Source: Prosopocoilus inquinatus (taxonomy: Eukaryota > Arthropoda > Insecta > Coleoptera > Lucanidae). Taken from it: a DNA stretch of 64,000 nucleotides. Under the pieces are notes generated by a model. The model made no database searches, had not been told where the DNA came from, and saw only the letters and a list, made by a program, of their open reading frames with translations. Positions 34,411 through 46,272 of the stretch are shown one piece after another. The DNA lies in contig CM069876.1 of the NCBI GenBank assembly GCA_036172665.1, forward strand, positions 3,906,001 through 3,970,000, in the 5' to 3' direction. Position 1 is the first letter of the stretch; every line of letters starts with the position of its first letter. A program made the translations under genes and the position numbers.

Positions 34411-36483
34411 TTAAATCTTAAAACAAAATGAAACCAAACTTGAGTCCATAAAGTCACTTGCCCTTAGGTGTGGTGTGGTTACCTAACTTACGTTGCCAAC
34501 ACGGTTGCCGTGTAATTCGCATACGGACGCGTGGTCTTTATTATTGTCTATACTAAAATACTCTAAGCTCGCAGTGGTACAGTCGCAAGCAATAAAATCG
34601 CGTACACCTTCAAAATCAGGTATCAGAGTTTTTACTTATTTTTTACTGTATAAATGAGTTTTTTGAGAATTTCGACATACTTTCAAATAGTAGAGTTTAT
34701 AACTGCTTATGTTCTGCCATAAATTAAAAAATTTAACACTTGACGAGACTTTTCAATACTGAATTTGTAATTTCCAACACGCGGGTGATCATAATACTGG
34801 ATAATTTGTTAAAATTTGTAATCCCTTGCCTTTTAAAATCGTAACGATTCGGGTTCGAATTTCGCGGAAATTAAATAATAACGCTCTTGATTTTAAATCT
34901 ACCTTAATTTAACTGATTTCGAAATATGTGGTAATTTTTAAGAAAAAGAAAGGTCTAGAAGACAGACTGAAATTAAACTTAAAACAACCTACAGGAAAAC
35001 GCGTTTCTATTTCTATTCGCGTGTATTACCGAATTTATTCTAAAATGAACCGCCTCCAATCTTATCTGGACCTAGTAACAAGTCTACGCTGGGTCTTTCA
35101 CCAGCTTTTCCTCTCGGCCAGCTACAGCGATAATGGGGGTGGGTAATATTATGATGGTAAGGTATTTGAGAGCCAGTACAGACTCAACCCAAGCTGATTG
35201 CATAAAAGCACCTGGTCAACGTCCAACGTCCCCGGACTGACTTAGTGATTGCAGAAGGTCCCAAACAAAACTTAAGGATACGCGTATCTCACTCGTAGGC
35301 GAAGGTAGAATAGGAACGAGACACATAAATCCACAAATTTCGGGCTTTATTTAGCTACAACAAAAACGCAATACAGACACTATGCAATGTATCAGCAGAT
35401 AAAACGAAAGTAAATAATAAATCTCACGTTATGATTAGTGATACTTAAATCATACGCATATCGTATCGATAATTTAGGTTTTAAGGGTTTAAGTTAAGCC
35501 GAAATTCGTTCTCCGTAAAGGGCATGCATTCATGGAAACGGAATATCAAAATCATTAAGTAAAGAAAATCATATGGACTCACGAAGTTGAATGTCAAACA
35601 TGTCGCTGCGGTAGTCAGTTATGTCCCCGGTACGGAGCAGTTAGAGCAGCGTCACCTGATGGTATGTTCGAGAGCGGGAGAGTCTCGACGTGAGCCCAGT
35701 AGATGATGGGGCCGTCTCGGTGTGAACTCAACTCGAATGGACAAAACCATTAACTACCAGGGGGTAGTAATGTACTTGAAATAGGAAAGTATAAAGCGAG
35801 ATTAAAACTGAAACTGCAACTGAAAGCCTAAAAAGAAAAGAAAGAAAGCCGTTAGCGTCCATAATGGACACACGCAATTCGCTCAATTTACCTGAGTTTA
35901 CTAACTGCTCAGGCTTCGAGTGAGGCTTTAAACTACCCTAAAACTCGCTGGTGGTATAAAGGAAGATTCCGGCGGAGCCGTAGATAAGTTCTTCTGCTAA
36001 GTTCGAGCAAGAAGTACGTTAAATTCACAACCACACAATTACACACCTTTAGCCGGCGAGAGCAAAAATGCGTTGTAAAGCTGAAAATACCAGCCAACCT
36101 GCTGAAGGATCGAATACGGCTTTAATGCCTCGATAACCAATGAAATTGCCCGTGACCATATTTGGTCAGATAATTTCAATCCTGCATCGTAAGTGCGGAG
36201 AAAGCAACGGCATACAGTGCTGTCAGATAAATACGAAACTCGGTGGATGATGAGTTGTTGCCATGTTTTGAAATGCGATTTGCAAGCTTATCGACGGATG
36301 GTTCTCTACTAACTAACTCGTTTCTTAAAACTAAAAATCATTATTGTATGTGTCTCAGAATCAGAATCGTAAGTCGAAATTTGTGATCATCCATCTTGAA
36401 CCATCTTTTCTATTTGCTATTGTTTCCACCTCTTCTTCGTACATCTGTATTTTTATTTAAGCTCTAATTATTCGCTACTACTG
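34411..36483. other. Intergenic stretch, partly less AT-rich
   Basis: No protein-like frame. From about 34960 to 36240 the composition is visibly richer in G and C. GGTATAAAGG at about 35953-35962 looks like a TATA box, with a short frame (MRCKAENTSQP...) starting at 36068. That could be part of an LTR or a host promoter; no terminal repeats or protein motifs support either. Confidence 0.35.
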
Positions 36484-36486
36484 TTA

Positions 36487-36613
36487 TGCCCGATTTCTTC
36501 ATCCACCGATAAATTTATCTGCCAGATAGTATCCCGGAAACTATTATCGATACAATGGTTTCCTAGGATAATACCTAGCTAATAAATTTATCAGGAAGGG
36601 AAGAAATCGGGCA
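36487..36613. mobile_element. Palindromic TTA-target MITE, copy 3
   Basis: Begins TGCCCGATTTCTTCAT and ends GGGAAGAAATCGGGCA, with an internal CGATAAATTTATCTGCCAGA arm and mirrored GCTAATAAATTTATC. TTA precedes it (36484-36486); the opposite target copy has mutated to TCA. Same family as the copies at 15.6, 15.7 and 42.7 kb. Confidence 0.78.
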
Positions 36614-37030
36614 TCAGTGACTTACTCGTTTTCTGTCAGTCTGAGTTTTAATTATTTGACACCGACAAATTAATTATTTGACGCTAACAAATTAAAACTC
36701 AAAACTGTATTAGGTCCAGTTTTACAAATGGAGTTCAACTTTGAGCTGAGGCTTAAACCCTTAGCAACGATATATTCAGTACTTTCGATTGGCATGTGAT
36801 TTGTTTGCAAACCACATTACATACCACAGTATATACCACAGGTTTTCAGGAATTGTCATTTAAGGCAGAGCAGGATGCAAGGAACAATGTTCTCGGATTC
36901 TTTCGAACCTCTCACCAAAAACTGCGCATGTAAATAAAATATAACTAAATAAAATATGTAAATAAAATATGAGATCTATTACTTAATTAATTAATTAATT
37001 AATTAAGGATGATATATGGCGTGCTATCTA
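36614..37030. other. Spacer with microsatellite
   Basis: AT-rich DNA with a (TTAA)n tract at about 36983-37006 immediately before the Tc1 element. Nothing else is recognisable. Confidence 0.6.
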
Positions 37031-38601
37031 AACTCACCGTCACGAGAAACGGAGCGCCTGAATTTTTTTTTTTAATTTCCTTAAAAAAAACTTAACATTT
37101 TAAATTTGATACTCTTAACTATTACTCTAGCTCAAATCTAAATAAAACAACTCATTTTAAGTATTTTTAATATCATAGAACCATTATTAAAGCTAAAAAA
37201 AAAAATCAAAAACCGCCCAAATCCAAGTAGTGGAAACTGCAAAGCTAGACTGCGGGTATTGTTTTGTTTCGATTGTTCTGAGTAAATAAACAAGTCAAGT
37301 CAAGTGTCACATTCAAAAATTATGTTGTAAATCCTCAAACAGTGGCTGCTATGGTTGCATTACTTCAAGGCGGAAGAAGTGAGCGATTTTTTGCCCGCCA
37401 GTACGAAGTATCCAACAGTACATCATCGGATTTTTACACGCTTCTTGGAAACCGGAAGTAATAATAGAAGACTTAAAACTGGCCCACAACGCAAAATTAA
37501 TGCCTATGATGATCATTTTATCTTTTTATAAAGTTTGCGAGATCGTCGTACTACAGCTGTAGAAATTAGAAATCGACTTCATCACGTCCGGGATGTCAAC
37601 GTAAGCGAACGAACTGTTAGACGAAAACTATGCGAACCAAACATCAAAAGTCGCAGACCTACGACACGTTCAGAACTTTTCAGACGTCATCGTACAGCAG
37701 TTTGCCAGAAACCAGAAACCACAAGCACTGGGAAGAAAACCAATGGGGGCACGTTTTGTCTACAGATGAGTTCAGGTTTTGCCTGCGTTCTCTAGCTGGT
37801 CGTGAGAGAGTATGGCGAAGGCAAGGAGAGCTATTTGCTGAATGTACTTTTAGCCTTAGAGTCAGCTACCAAGATTCAGTTATGGCGTGGGCTGGAATTT
37901 CTCTAGAAGCACACACAGAGTTGTACATCGTTCCAGGAGGCTCCTTAACAGCTGTTAGGTTCATCGAAGAAGTTCTGCAAGATTTTGCTGTCCCGTATGG
38001 CCCTTTTATTGGAGATAATCTCCTATTGATGCACAATAATGCAAGACCTCATACCGCTGGAATTACTCGACAGTACTTAAGCGAAGTTAACATCCCTGTT
38101 ATGGAATGGTCAGCAGCGAGCCCTGATGCAAATCCAATAGAACATGTTTGAGAGATGCTTGGGCGCAGCATTCGAAGTCGTGTTCCCGTTCCTTTAACTT
38201 TGAATGAGTTACAAAGGTCTTTTAGAGAAATAGGCAAATATTCCTCAAGATGCTATTCGATACTTGATTCTAGGCATGCCAAGAAGAACGCAAGCATGAT
38301 TCAGGCACGTAGGGGCAATACACGTTATTGAAAAGCGTTTTCTTTTAAACTAATGGCATACAAATTGTTTGAGTTTACGTTGTTTACCTACAGCACAAAA
38401 TTGTGTTTTTGGCCCTCTTTTAGTTTGCACCCAAAAACAGCTTTTTACATTAAATCAATGTTCAATAAGTTTTTAAAATTACTTACTACAACTGGTTACA
38501 TTTGTATTCAAACTATAGTACTAGTAAAATTTTATAGAACGATTAAATTTTTTAGTTTTTTTAAGAAAATGCAGGTGCTTCGTTTTCCGTGCCGGTGAGT
38601 G
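37031..38601 (+). mobile_element. Tc1-like transposon (1571 bp)
   Basis: The left end AACTCACCGTCACG and the right end (reverse complement CACTCACCGGCACG) start TIRs of about 36 bp, with shared AACG(G/A)AGC(G/A)CCTG further in. TA flanks both sides (37029-37030 and 38602-38603). It contains one decayed transposase gene on the plus strand. Size and ends fit the Tc1 family. Confidence 0.88.
37351..38331 (+). pseudogene. Tc1-type DD34E transposase, inactivated
   Basis: Reading begins MVALLQGGRSERFFARQYEV (first helix-turn-helix). It continues after breaks at about 37450-37530 with LRDRRTTAVEIRNRLHHV (second DNA-binding domain) and then WGHVLSTDEFRFCLRS (first catalytic Asp). The second catalytic position reads LLMHNNARPHTA, where the family has HDN, so the aspartate is replaced by asparagine (codon AAT). 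Exactly 34 residues later comes the glutamate of SPDANPIEHV. A TGA then sits in place of a tryptophan at 38149-38151, and the frame resumes to end QARRGNTRY at 38331. At least three frame changes or stops plus the lost catalytic residue make it inactive. Confidence 0.87.
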
Positions 38602-38603
38602 TA

Positions 38604-40515
38604 TAAAGGGGTGTTCATATTACAAATATGTAATTCACATACATACATAAATTCAAAAACGAATCTATACAAAACTGTCAACTTGTCGCATAAAAATCAC
38701 GATGAATGTTTAGAGCACAAGTCTTCGACAAATACTAGAAAAGGATGGCGTTTACACTGTGTGACTTATTTTCCACATATTTAGTATTTAATAATAAAAA
38801 AAAATGCTGCACACACATATATAATGACGATCAATTTTGTTTTTGACCACGGCTGCGTATTATTACTGTGCTCTTTTTGGACCACTCCAACATCACAAAA
38901 CAAAAGCTTGCTTAATAATTTAAAACAGTTATGTATTCTGCACATGCGCAAGTATCTTTGTATGGTCAGTGATCGCTCTATTCTTCATTAATTTGGAATA
39001 TAAATCCTGCAAACTTGTCAGAAACATCGTCAAATACACGAAAAGTCCAGCACTCGTATAAGATAAATTTCAAATTTGTTCCAAACTTTTCAAAAAACAT
39101 GTACTAGATCTGTATACTTTAAATATGTTTGTAATATATACGACCCTTAGGCTACATAATCGCAACACACTTTCAAACTCGTTTGAAATCCATGCAGCGA
39201 AAATATGAATGTTTAAGTTTTATTTACAATTAGTTACTACAAAACTTATTTTGATTCTGAGAAGTCAATTCTTTTGCTAAAATCCCAATTAAAGCATCGT
39301 TCAAGGCTAACGGATATAAATGATAATTTATGGAAAATTAATAAAATTTATTTACCTTTTGTTCATGTTGAAACATGTGTTTATCGTGTGCATACATATT
39401 AATATTGCTTCATTCATAATTCGTTATTGGACCGGCATCGACTCTCGAAATTACGACTGCGAGCAAGTTCCTTTCCAAAATAAATTGAACTTTATCTGGA
39501 CTTTTAATGAGGCGAAAAAATAATGCGATCATAATCTTAAGTTATTCGGCAAACTCCGCGCAAAAAAAAAACTCACAGCAAATTGCAAATTTTGCCCGAA
39601 CCTTGCTGAAATAATAAAGAAGTAAAATTATCTGTATAAAAGCAAGACAATAATTGATGTACTTATATCCCAAGATAATGTATGAGAAAACAATTTACTA
39701 CTCGTTTTAAATATAAAATACGTTATTACATTAATTACACGTCGTATATACCTACTTGTACACGTCCTCTTATATAATATAATCGAAAATCTGATCACAC
39801 ATTATAACTTCATAATCACTAGTTCGAGAAATATCAGATATAATCATACAATTACAACCTTAGTTGCATATAAAATAGCACTTAGAATTACCAACTTAAA
39901 ATTTAATTCGCAGGAGCGTTACACTATACTTTCGAATGCCATTAAAACGAGGATCAGGCAGGAGTGGTAGTCGGCTGAGGTAGTCAGTAGCCACCAAAGG
40001 AGTCGAGATCCTATCGACGAATAAGCGCAGAACAGGAATGTGAATAGCGATAAACAACAATAACGATATAATAATGTATGATTAAGGTTATTATCATAAT
40101 AGCGAGTCTGAAATCTCGTCCTTGCTATCAGCCGATACTTAATATGTGTGACGATGTTTCCACCTAATTTGTACTTCGTTAACCGTACCATAATCACTAC
40201 ATAAAACTTTTTTGATATTTCATATTTAAAGTGGCAAAAACTTCACAGATAATGAAAATTCTTCTAAGACATTTTATCCCAATCTATTTTCAAATAGATC
40301 CACTGTTATATATTTCCAAATGTTGAATGAAGCCCGATTTTTTTTAAATTAAATCTGCAAGATTTATTAAATATCTTTAAAAATTTATGATACTTTAGTA
40401 GGTGCCATCGATTTAGTTGCGTCCCTACAACCAAATTCTTGTGACAACAGAGGATATAACTATGTTTGAAGGTTTTTTTTTTATCTGTGATGGTTGCCCA
40501 ATGGGTACCTAAGTC
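38604..40515. other. Intergenic stretch
   Basis: AT-rich; no protein-like frame and no clear repeat seen. Confidence 0.5.
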
Positions 40516-40519
40516 ATGG

Positions 40520-40712
40520 ACTTGTCAGGACTCCAGTAGCGGGAATGTATTTTTTTGTGTGTAAAGTGGAATTGTATCCCGAATTGTATCCCGAACATTG
40601 AAGGGTACCTGAAGTACGAAACGACCACTTCAGAGAAGTATCTCGATCGAAGTGCGATCCCACGACCTTACGATTGGAGGGCCGGTCCCTTACCACTGGA
40701 CCGTTCAGGTGT
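40520..40712 (-). mobile_element. Possible tRNA-derived SINE
   Basis: On the minus strand, from about 40712, it reads CTGAACGGTCCAGTGGTAAG and then GGACCGGCCCTCCAATCG. This resembles a tRNA D-arm/A-box followed by an anticodon arm. GGTCGTGGGATCG then sits at the place of a decayed B box. About 100 bases of unrelated body follow, ending near CACACAAAAAAATAC, an A-rich end. No functional tRNA fold is possible. It lies directly against a Gypsy fragment. Confidence 0.42.
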
Positions 40713-40732
40713 TGAATGAATTCATCCTTACA

Positions 40733-40905
40733 TGCCATTTGGTTTGCGAAACGCAGCACAAATCTTTTATGGATGAAGTATTGCGTAGGTTTGATTTTTG
40801 TTACGTTTATCTTGACGAAATTCTTGTTGCGTCCCGGAATAAAGAGGAACATTTAGATCACTTCGAAAATAGCACTTCTTCGCTTATTCTTTCCTCTCCG
40901 GTCAC
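40733..40905 (+). pseudogene. Gypsy-type LTR retrotransposon reverse transcriptase fragment
   Basis: Two plus-strand frames together give MPFGLRNAAQ (40732-40770 region), then, after a one-base shift, SFMDEVLRRFDFCYVYLDE and ILVASRNKEEHLDHFE. This is the palm-domain signature of Gypsy-like polymerases. The usual catalytic YLDD reads YLDE here, so the second catalytic aspartate is changed. Only about 55 codons remain, with no protease, integrase or LTRs visible. It is a short fossil. Confidence 0.8.
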
Positions 40906-40909
40906 TTGA

Positions 40910-41651
40910 CATTAATCACTGACGAATCCACCAAATATTCATCAATATCTGCCATCAAACATTTATCAGAGATCAACTTCAACCCTTAGCTTTCTTTACC
41001 AAGAAACTCAATGATTCTTAGAAAAAATATAGTGCTTATGATCGTAAAATTTACGCTATTCATGCGGTTATCAAATATTTCAAAGTATGTTTGAGATAAT
41101 GAATTAGGTACTAAGCTTTAGATGAATCGCAAACTTCAGATCAGAGTTGCAAAATCTTTTATGTACGTCCTGACTCCTAAACTAGTTTAAAACTTGTAAT
41201 TATTTTCAATCATTCCAGAACCCTTCGGCGTGAAAGTTACTTGTAAACTTCGCAACGTTTTGTTTGGCCAAATGTTCATTATTTCACCACGACAATGCAG
41301 TGGTCCTTTCAAGTCTTGTCGCTAAGCAAAAATTGATTTGATTATTCCTTAAACTGTTTCCGTATTGAGCCTATTCACTCGATTTGGCTCCTTCAGACGT
41401 TCATCTGTTTCCAGAATTCACAACTTTTCTGACTAGACAAAAATTTCCAACAAATAAACGTGTCACACAGGGTTTAAATGAGTATTCGAGAACCTTGAAG
41501 AAAACCACTTCAAAGAAGGATTCGAAAACCTAGAAATATCGGGGCAAGTGCATTAAACCCCTAGGGGATTACGTTGAAAGGCTCTGAAGTGTAGTATTTT
41601 ACAAAAACTTAGAATATTGTCTTTCTGATTGAACCAAGGTATTTATTGAAC
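40910..41651. other. Intergenic stretch
   Basis: No protein-like frame. It may hold further decayed Gypsy DNA just after 40905 (ATTAATCACTGACGAATCC), but no motif is certain. Confidence 0.45.
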
Positions 41652-41831
41652 CACTCTCATAACAGATAGAACAGCGACATCCTACGATCACCTGACATTG
41701 CAGTAGGATAGACAAATTGAACCGGATTTGCCCTTAATAAGTCCCCCATGCAAGGCGGTATTGCTTACTGTCAAAGCATAATTAAAGTTTTAAAAATTTT
41801 ATTGTAAATCGTTTTTGATTGCAATGAAAAC

Positions 41832-41898
41832 ATCGAGCAGCCCCTGTACAGCTGTTTCAGCCCTGCTTGGGGCTTCATCAGCAGAGACGTAATTCAAC
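41832..41898 (-). ncRNA. Hammerhead ribozyme, core intact
   Basis: On the minus strand: ACGTCTCTG, CTGATGA (41881-41875), stem II AGCCC-CAAGCA-GGGCT with five perfect pairs, GAA, ACAGCTGT, A (opposite 41847), then CAGGGGCTGCTCGATG. Inner stem I pairs GTCTCTG with CAGGGGC including two G-U pairs. The outer stem I has decayed (TTGAAT against GCTCGA). All invariant core residues are kept, so cleavage is plausible though the weakened stem I may slow it. Confidence 0.77.
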
Positions 41899-41905
41899 AT
41901 TCCCA

Positions 41906-41956
41906 CTGATGAAGCTCCAAACAGGGCTGAAACAGCTGTACAGAGGCTGCTCGAGG
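41906..41956 (+). ncRNA. Truncated hammerhead ribozyme
   Basis: CTGATGA at 41906-41912, stem II AGCTCC...GGGCT, GAA, ACAGCTGT, A and CAGAGGCTGCTCGAGG are present. The 5' strand of stem I has been deleted: the core directly follows CATTCCCA, which cannot pair. It should not cleave on its own. Confidence 0.65.
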
Positions 41957-42297
41957 TTTTGACTATGATCAAAAACGATTTGCAATAACATTTTTAACAC
42001 TTTCATAACATTACTCAACAGTCATTTTGTGACAGGAAAAATACCGTTTTCTTGTGGAATTTTCTGTGCTAAACTTTAAAATATGAAGAAAATTCTACTT
42101 CACGTCAGATTTCCAAGTTAGGTATTTTTCAGCAAAACTATGTAACAAACGTTAAGTTAGAAAAATAAATTAGTGCATAACAGTGAAGATTACAAATACG
42201 TTGTTTTTCGAAATGAAATAGCTAAGTAAGGTCCGGCTGTGACATTTCATCTTCATTTCGCCTACTTTCTTCCTTACTGGAAGTTCATTTGTAAGAT

Positions 42298-43960
42298 ATG
42301 TCATCTAAAGTTCAAAAACGTGGTTGTGTAAATTCGGCAAATTCTTTTTGCTATGTATGCGGCAAGTTTACTCCTCAATAATCAAAACGGCCGATAAATT
42401 CAGCAACGAAGTAGGCTTATCAAAAATATTTTAGATCAAGATTGGATTCCTCATATTTGTTGCCAGAGTTGTGTAGCCGATTTAAGTAGCTAGCTAAATG
42501 GAAAACGCAGTGACTGTTACCTTTGTTTGACAATAGTTCTTCGATTTTCGACAAGAAGCAAGCACAACATTAAATATCCAGAGGTTTCTTCGGCTAGAAA
42601 GCCTACTTATCATCATAATCATGATTTGCTGATCCCAATTCCCCCGATGAATTGGCAAGATGATTTGGAAATGGTTAGTGAAATAAAGGCATTTAATTAA
42701 GCAAGTAGAACTAAACGATTTAGGTCCGATTTTTTCATCTTCTGATAAATTTATCTGCCGCATAATTTCTTAGGCAATCATTATCGACACAATGTTTTCC
42801 AGGGATATTACCTGGCGGATAAAGTTATCAGGAGGTGAAGAAACCGGGCCTTAGTGCGAGATCTTAATTCATCTAGGGAACATGCTGAAATCTTAGGTTC
42901 GAGATTGCAACAGTTGAATCTATTAGACAAAGAAACAAAAGTCATTGCATTGAGAAACAATAATCTAGAATTTTCTTCATTGTTTACCTTTCAAGATAAA
43001 ATTTGTGTTTGTAGAAGTCCAAAGTTATGAAAAAGTTAGATTTTCACCACAATCCTGACGAATGGCGTTTGGTTATAGATTCGTCAAAAGTAAGCTTAAA
43101 AACAGTTTTGCTACGTGTTGGAAATACGAGATCTTCCATTCCATTAGCTCATGCAGTTGTTATAAAGGAGACATACGAAAGCATGCGTTTTTAAAGGCAA
43201 TTAATTATGACGCTTATAAGTGGCAAAGATGTGGTGACTTAAATGTAATAGGTTTACTGTTCGGTCTTCAAGGTGGATTTACGAAATATTCCTGTTTCCT
43301 TTGTCTTTGAGATAGTAGAGTTACACAATGTCACTGCATTGTAAAAGATTGGCCCCAAAGAGATGAATTTGTTCCAGGATAGACTAACATAAAGAACTCA
43401 CCTTTAGTTGATCCTAAAAAGATTTTACTATCGCCATTTCACATTAAACTGGGATAAAAAAAAGCTTTGGATAAGGAAAATGCTGCTTTTCAGTACCTTC
43501 GACAAATTTTTCCGAAACTAAGTGATGCCAAGCTCACAAAAGGGAGACCACAAATTAGAAAAATTGTAAAGGATCCACAAGTTGAAAAAAAGTTAACTGA
43601 CATTCATTTAAGTGCTTGGAGGTCTTTTAAAAACGTTATAAGCCACATTTTATGCAATAAAAAAGCTGAAAATTATGAAGACCCTGTAAAAGAATTAATT
43701 TAAAATTATTGTGAAATGGGGTATCGTGTGTCACTTAAAATTAACTTTCTCCATTCTCATTTAATTTTTTTCCCCAAAATTTGGGGACATACTGTCTACG
43801 GAAAACGGTACCAAGGAAGATGAGATCCATCAGCGATGGGGGACTACTGCTGATTTCTGCTGAGAGAAAGTAAAACTCCTCACAAAAGAAAGTCAACTTT
43901 TGCGATAAAGTTATCGATGGCAGATTTACGTTAGATTGCATCTTTTAACATTAATTGCAA
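42298..43960 (+). pseudogene. Decayed cysteine-motif gene of unknown function, split by a MITE
   Basis: Starting MSSKVQKRGCVNSANSFCYV (ATG at 42298), the plus strand shows cysteine pairs CYVC, CCQSC and CYLC in its first 90 codons, then RSKHNIKYPEV and PIPPMNWQDDLE. A MITE at 42723-42850 interrupts it. Beyond come LNSSREHAEILGSRLQQLNL, ICVC, NPDEW, CGDLNVIGLLFGLQGGFTKY, SCFLCL, AFQYLRQIFPKLSDAKLTKG, NKKAENYEDPVKELI and LHSHL. At least eight stops or frame changes separate these pieces. From memory this protein type is multi-copy in insect genomes, which suggests it travels with a transposon, but I cannot name its function. No TIRs or neighbours that would assign it to an element were found. 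Confidence 0.65.
42723..42850. mobile_element. Palindromic TTA-target MITE, copy 4, inserted in a gene remnant
   Basis: Starts GGTCCGATTTTTTCATCT and ends AGGTGAAGAAACCGGGCC, flanked by TTA on both sides (42720-42722 and 42851-42853). Skipping the MITE and one TTA joins codons for QVELNDL on the left to VRDLNSSREHAE on the right in the same frame. This fixes the element's boundaries and its target duplication precisely. Confidence 0.85.
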
Positions 43961-43969
43961 TTTTTTTTT

Positions 43970-46272
43970 AATAAATTACTTTTATTGCTCTAACCTAAAT
44001 AAATGAACAGGTTTCACTATAAAATACAAAAAAATTGTCTTCTTGTAACTTGAAATCTGTACGTGAGGAAGCATTTTCCTTATGAAATTCGTAATTAGGA
44101 CGATCAGTACACCCTAATGCCCCTATTACCACATCAATCACAAATTCCTTTTTTTAATTTGTTGGCTAGTGATAATTAACTCCTATTCAATAATTGGTAC
44201 TTATAGAAATTGCATCTTCACTTTTCAAAAGCATGAACCGCCACTGCAAGAATCACCTAAAGAAATAAGAAGTCGGCCAGGAAAGAATATACTTACTGCA
44301 ACGACTTGAAGAATGCAGCAATTCCAGACAATAAATGAAGTGTAAAAAAAAGAAAATAATATTCTTTGATATACTGGGAGTAATTTATGTCAAAAGGTGC
44401 CCAACTTTGTAAACGCAGTGCAAAGTTCCGGCAGGCACAATCTTTTACTAAAATTTATTCTGATTCTTTGATTGTATTAAGTAGCCATCTTATTACAATG
44501 TATTGGTCATCTTACTTAATTATTCGAGAAAACGAATTTGCACTGAATTAGAAAAATTGTAAAACTCAAATGGACCAAATAATTGAGGTATTGTATCAGA
44601 AAAAGAAACATTGATTAATAATGACTTGGGGTATATTAGCAATCGTTATAGTGGGAAAGACTGCTGAATATCTTAAAACTTAAAAGAATACTGAACAACT
44701 AATTTTCTTTTAGAGGTTTAAAGAAAGACTTTTTAAGTTTGTATTTTATGGAATTTTAATTTAATTGCGGCAATTTTTGCCCTTTCTGGGTCACAAAATG
44801 CACATCCATATTAATACCATAAATTCACCGAGCGCTAAAAAACGCGCATTGGTTATATTAGAGTTTCATCGTAAAACACGGCATAAAAGTTATATCGCTT
44901 TGGACAATATTAAGCGATAAACGTTTATGATATGTAGTCGTAAAATGCTACTAAAACACAATGTGTTTATCAATTCTAAGCTATGTAGCTCTGGGAAGGG
45001 CGATCAATTGAAACGAAAGAATAAGAACCATTATCCGTTTTATGAGAATTAGGGCAAATAGAAACAGACTTTACAAAAGAAAGAATTCATTTTGACGAAA
45101 GCACTTTCTTGTTTGATGAAAGTTATTATAAACCATGAACACTTCGATTTAAAAGTCGACATTCCGCTTTGTGTTAGAGGAAACTGTCATAGCATAACGT
45201 CGACAACTGATTCAATTTCTCCAAGTATTTGTACATATACCGTCAATTTATTTTAAAATAAAATTTTTGTTACAAATAAAGTTACGAATCTAAGAATTCA
45301 CAGCAACATATTCAACGACACTCAACTTAAGTGATACCATTTGACAGTTTCGTAGCCTTTACGCTGAATATTCTTAAGAGTGGTTTTACTAAGTTAAGCG
45401 TCGTAGTCCAATTTGTAAATTAAATTGTTCTTTTTAACGTAGAACATAGAACGTAGAACGTAGACTACAAAATAATAGCGACGCTTTCACTTATATTAGA
45501 AAAGTATATTCTTGTTTGAAATAATAAATTTAAAACACAAGGAAAACAGAAATTCTTTAATTCAAAACAAATATCGCAACTACATAGTTTCAAAAAAAAA
45601 AGAATCTCTTTCTTTGGCTAATACATGTTCCAAATTAAAGTAAACAAATTGTATTTGATATGACTTTAAAAACCTTAACGACGAGGACTATGCAACGATA
45701 TTTTAAAATACTGGAATTAGTTTCTATAGTAATATGAACAGTAATTTTTATTTATGTTAAAATAAAATCACGATATAAATAATTATTATACAGAAAGGTT
45801 TAGATAACCAGTGCATTAAAGTTCTAAACGAACTTCAAATTCGAATTTCTATTTCATATTTTACAGTTATAGGTTAGCGACAACCATCTATTAAAATATA
45901 ATATTTTGAACATCCAGGCGCTTTCGTTTATACCGGAAGTTGCTATCAACTTTCTTATTTTAAATGGAATATCTCATTTGTTATTACATTCTTGAATTCC
46001 TCTTAAAGTTTCAAAATTGTTTTATGCAACATGTGTTAAAGAAAAATTCTCCGTTTCGGAGGTAATTCTAAAGTAATTTTAAAAAACCTCAGACTTGCAG
46101 TACTTTGTTTATAACATTGCCATCTTTCTGCAACAAAAACAAACATGATGCCAAGTTTTGACCTTTAGAAAGCTACAGAAAGAGACTTTTGGGTCATGCC
46201 CAATTTTACACATAATTAGGTATTTATAGGTTAATTAAAAAGTAACTTTTATTCGAACCAATTTATTCTGAA
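43970..46272. other. Intergenic stretch
   Basis: AT-rich; no protein-like frame. A small tandem of ACGTAGA units is present at about 45439-45468. Nothing else is recognisable. Confidence 0.5.

Larger units (their letters stand above)
41665..41997. mobile_element. Penelope-derived ribozyme element, 333 bp, 13-bp target duplication
   Basis: Flanked by CACTCTCATAACA (41652-41664) and CACTTTCATAACA (41998-42010), one mismatch in 13. The left part (AGCGACATCCTACGATC...CATTGCAGTAGGATAGACAA) matches the left part of the 506-bp element at 23.2 kb. It then carries an outward-facing minus-strand hammerhead and, directly after, a shortened inverted plus-strand one. No protein is encoded. Shared architecture with the 23.2-kb copy, and a different flanking duplication, shows an independent insertion of the same family. 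Confidence 0.75.
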
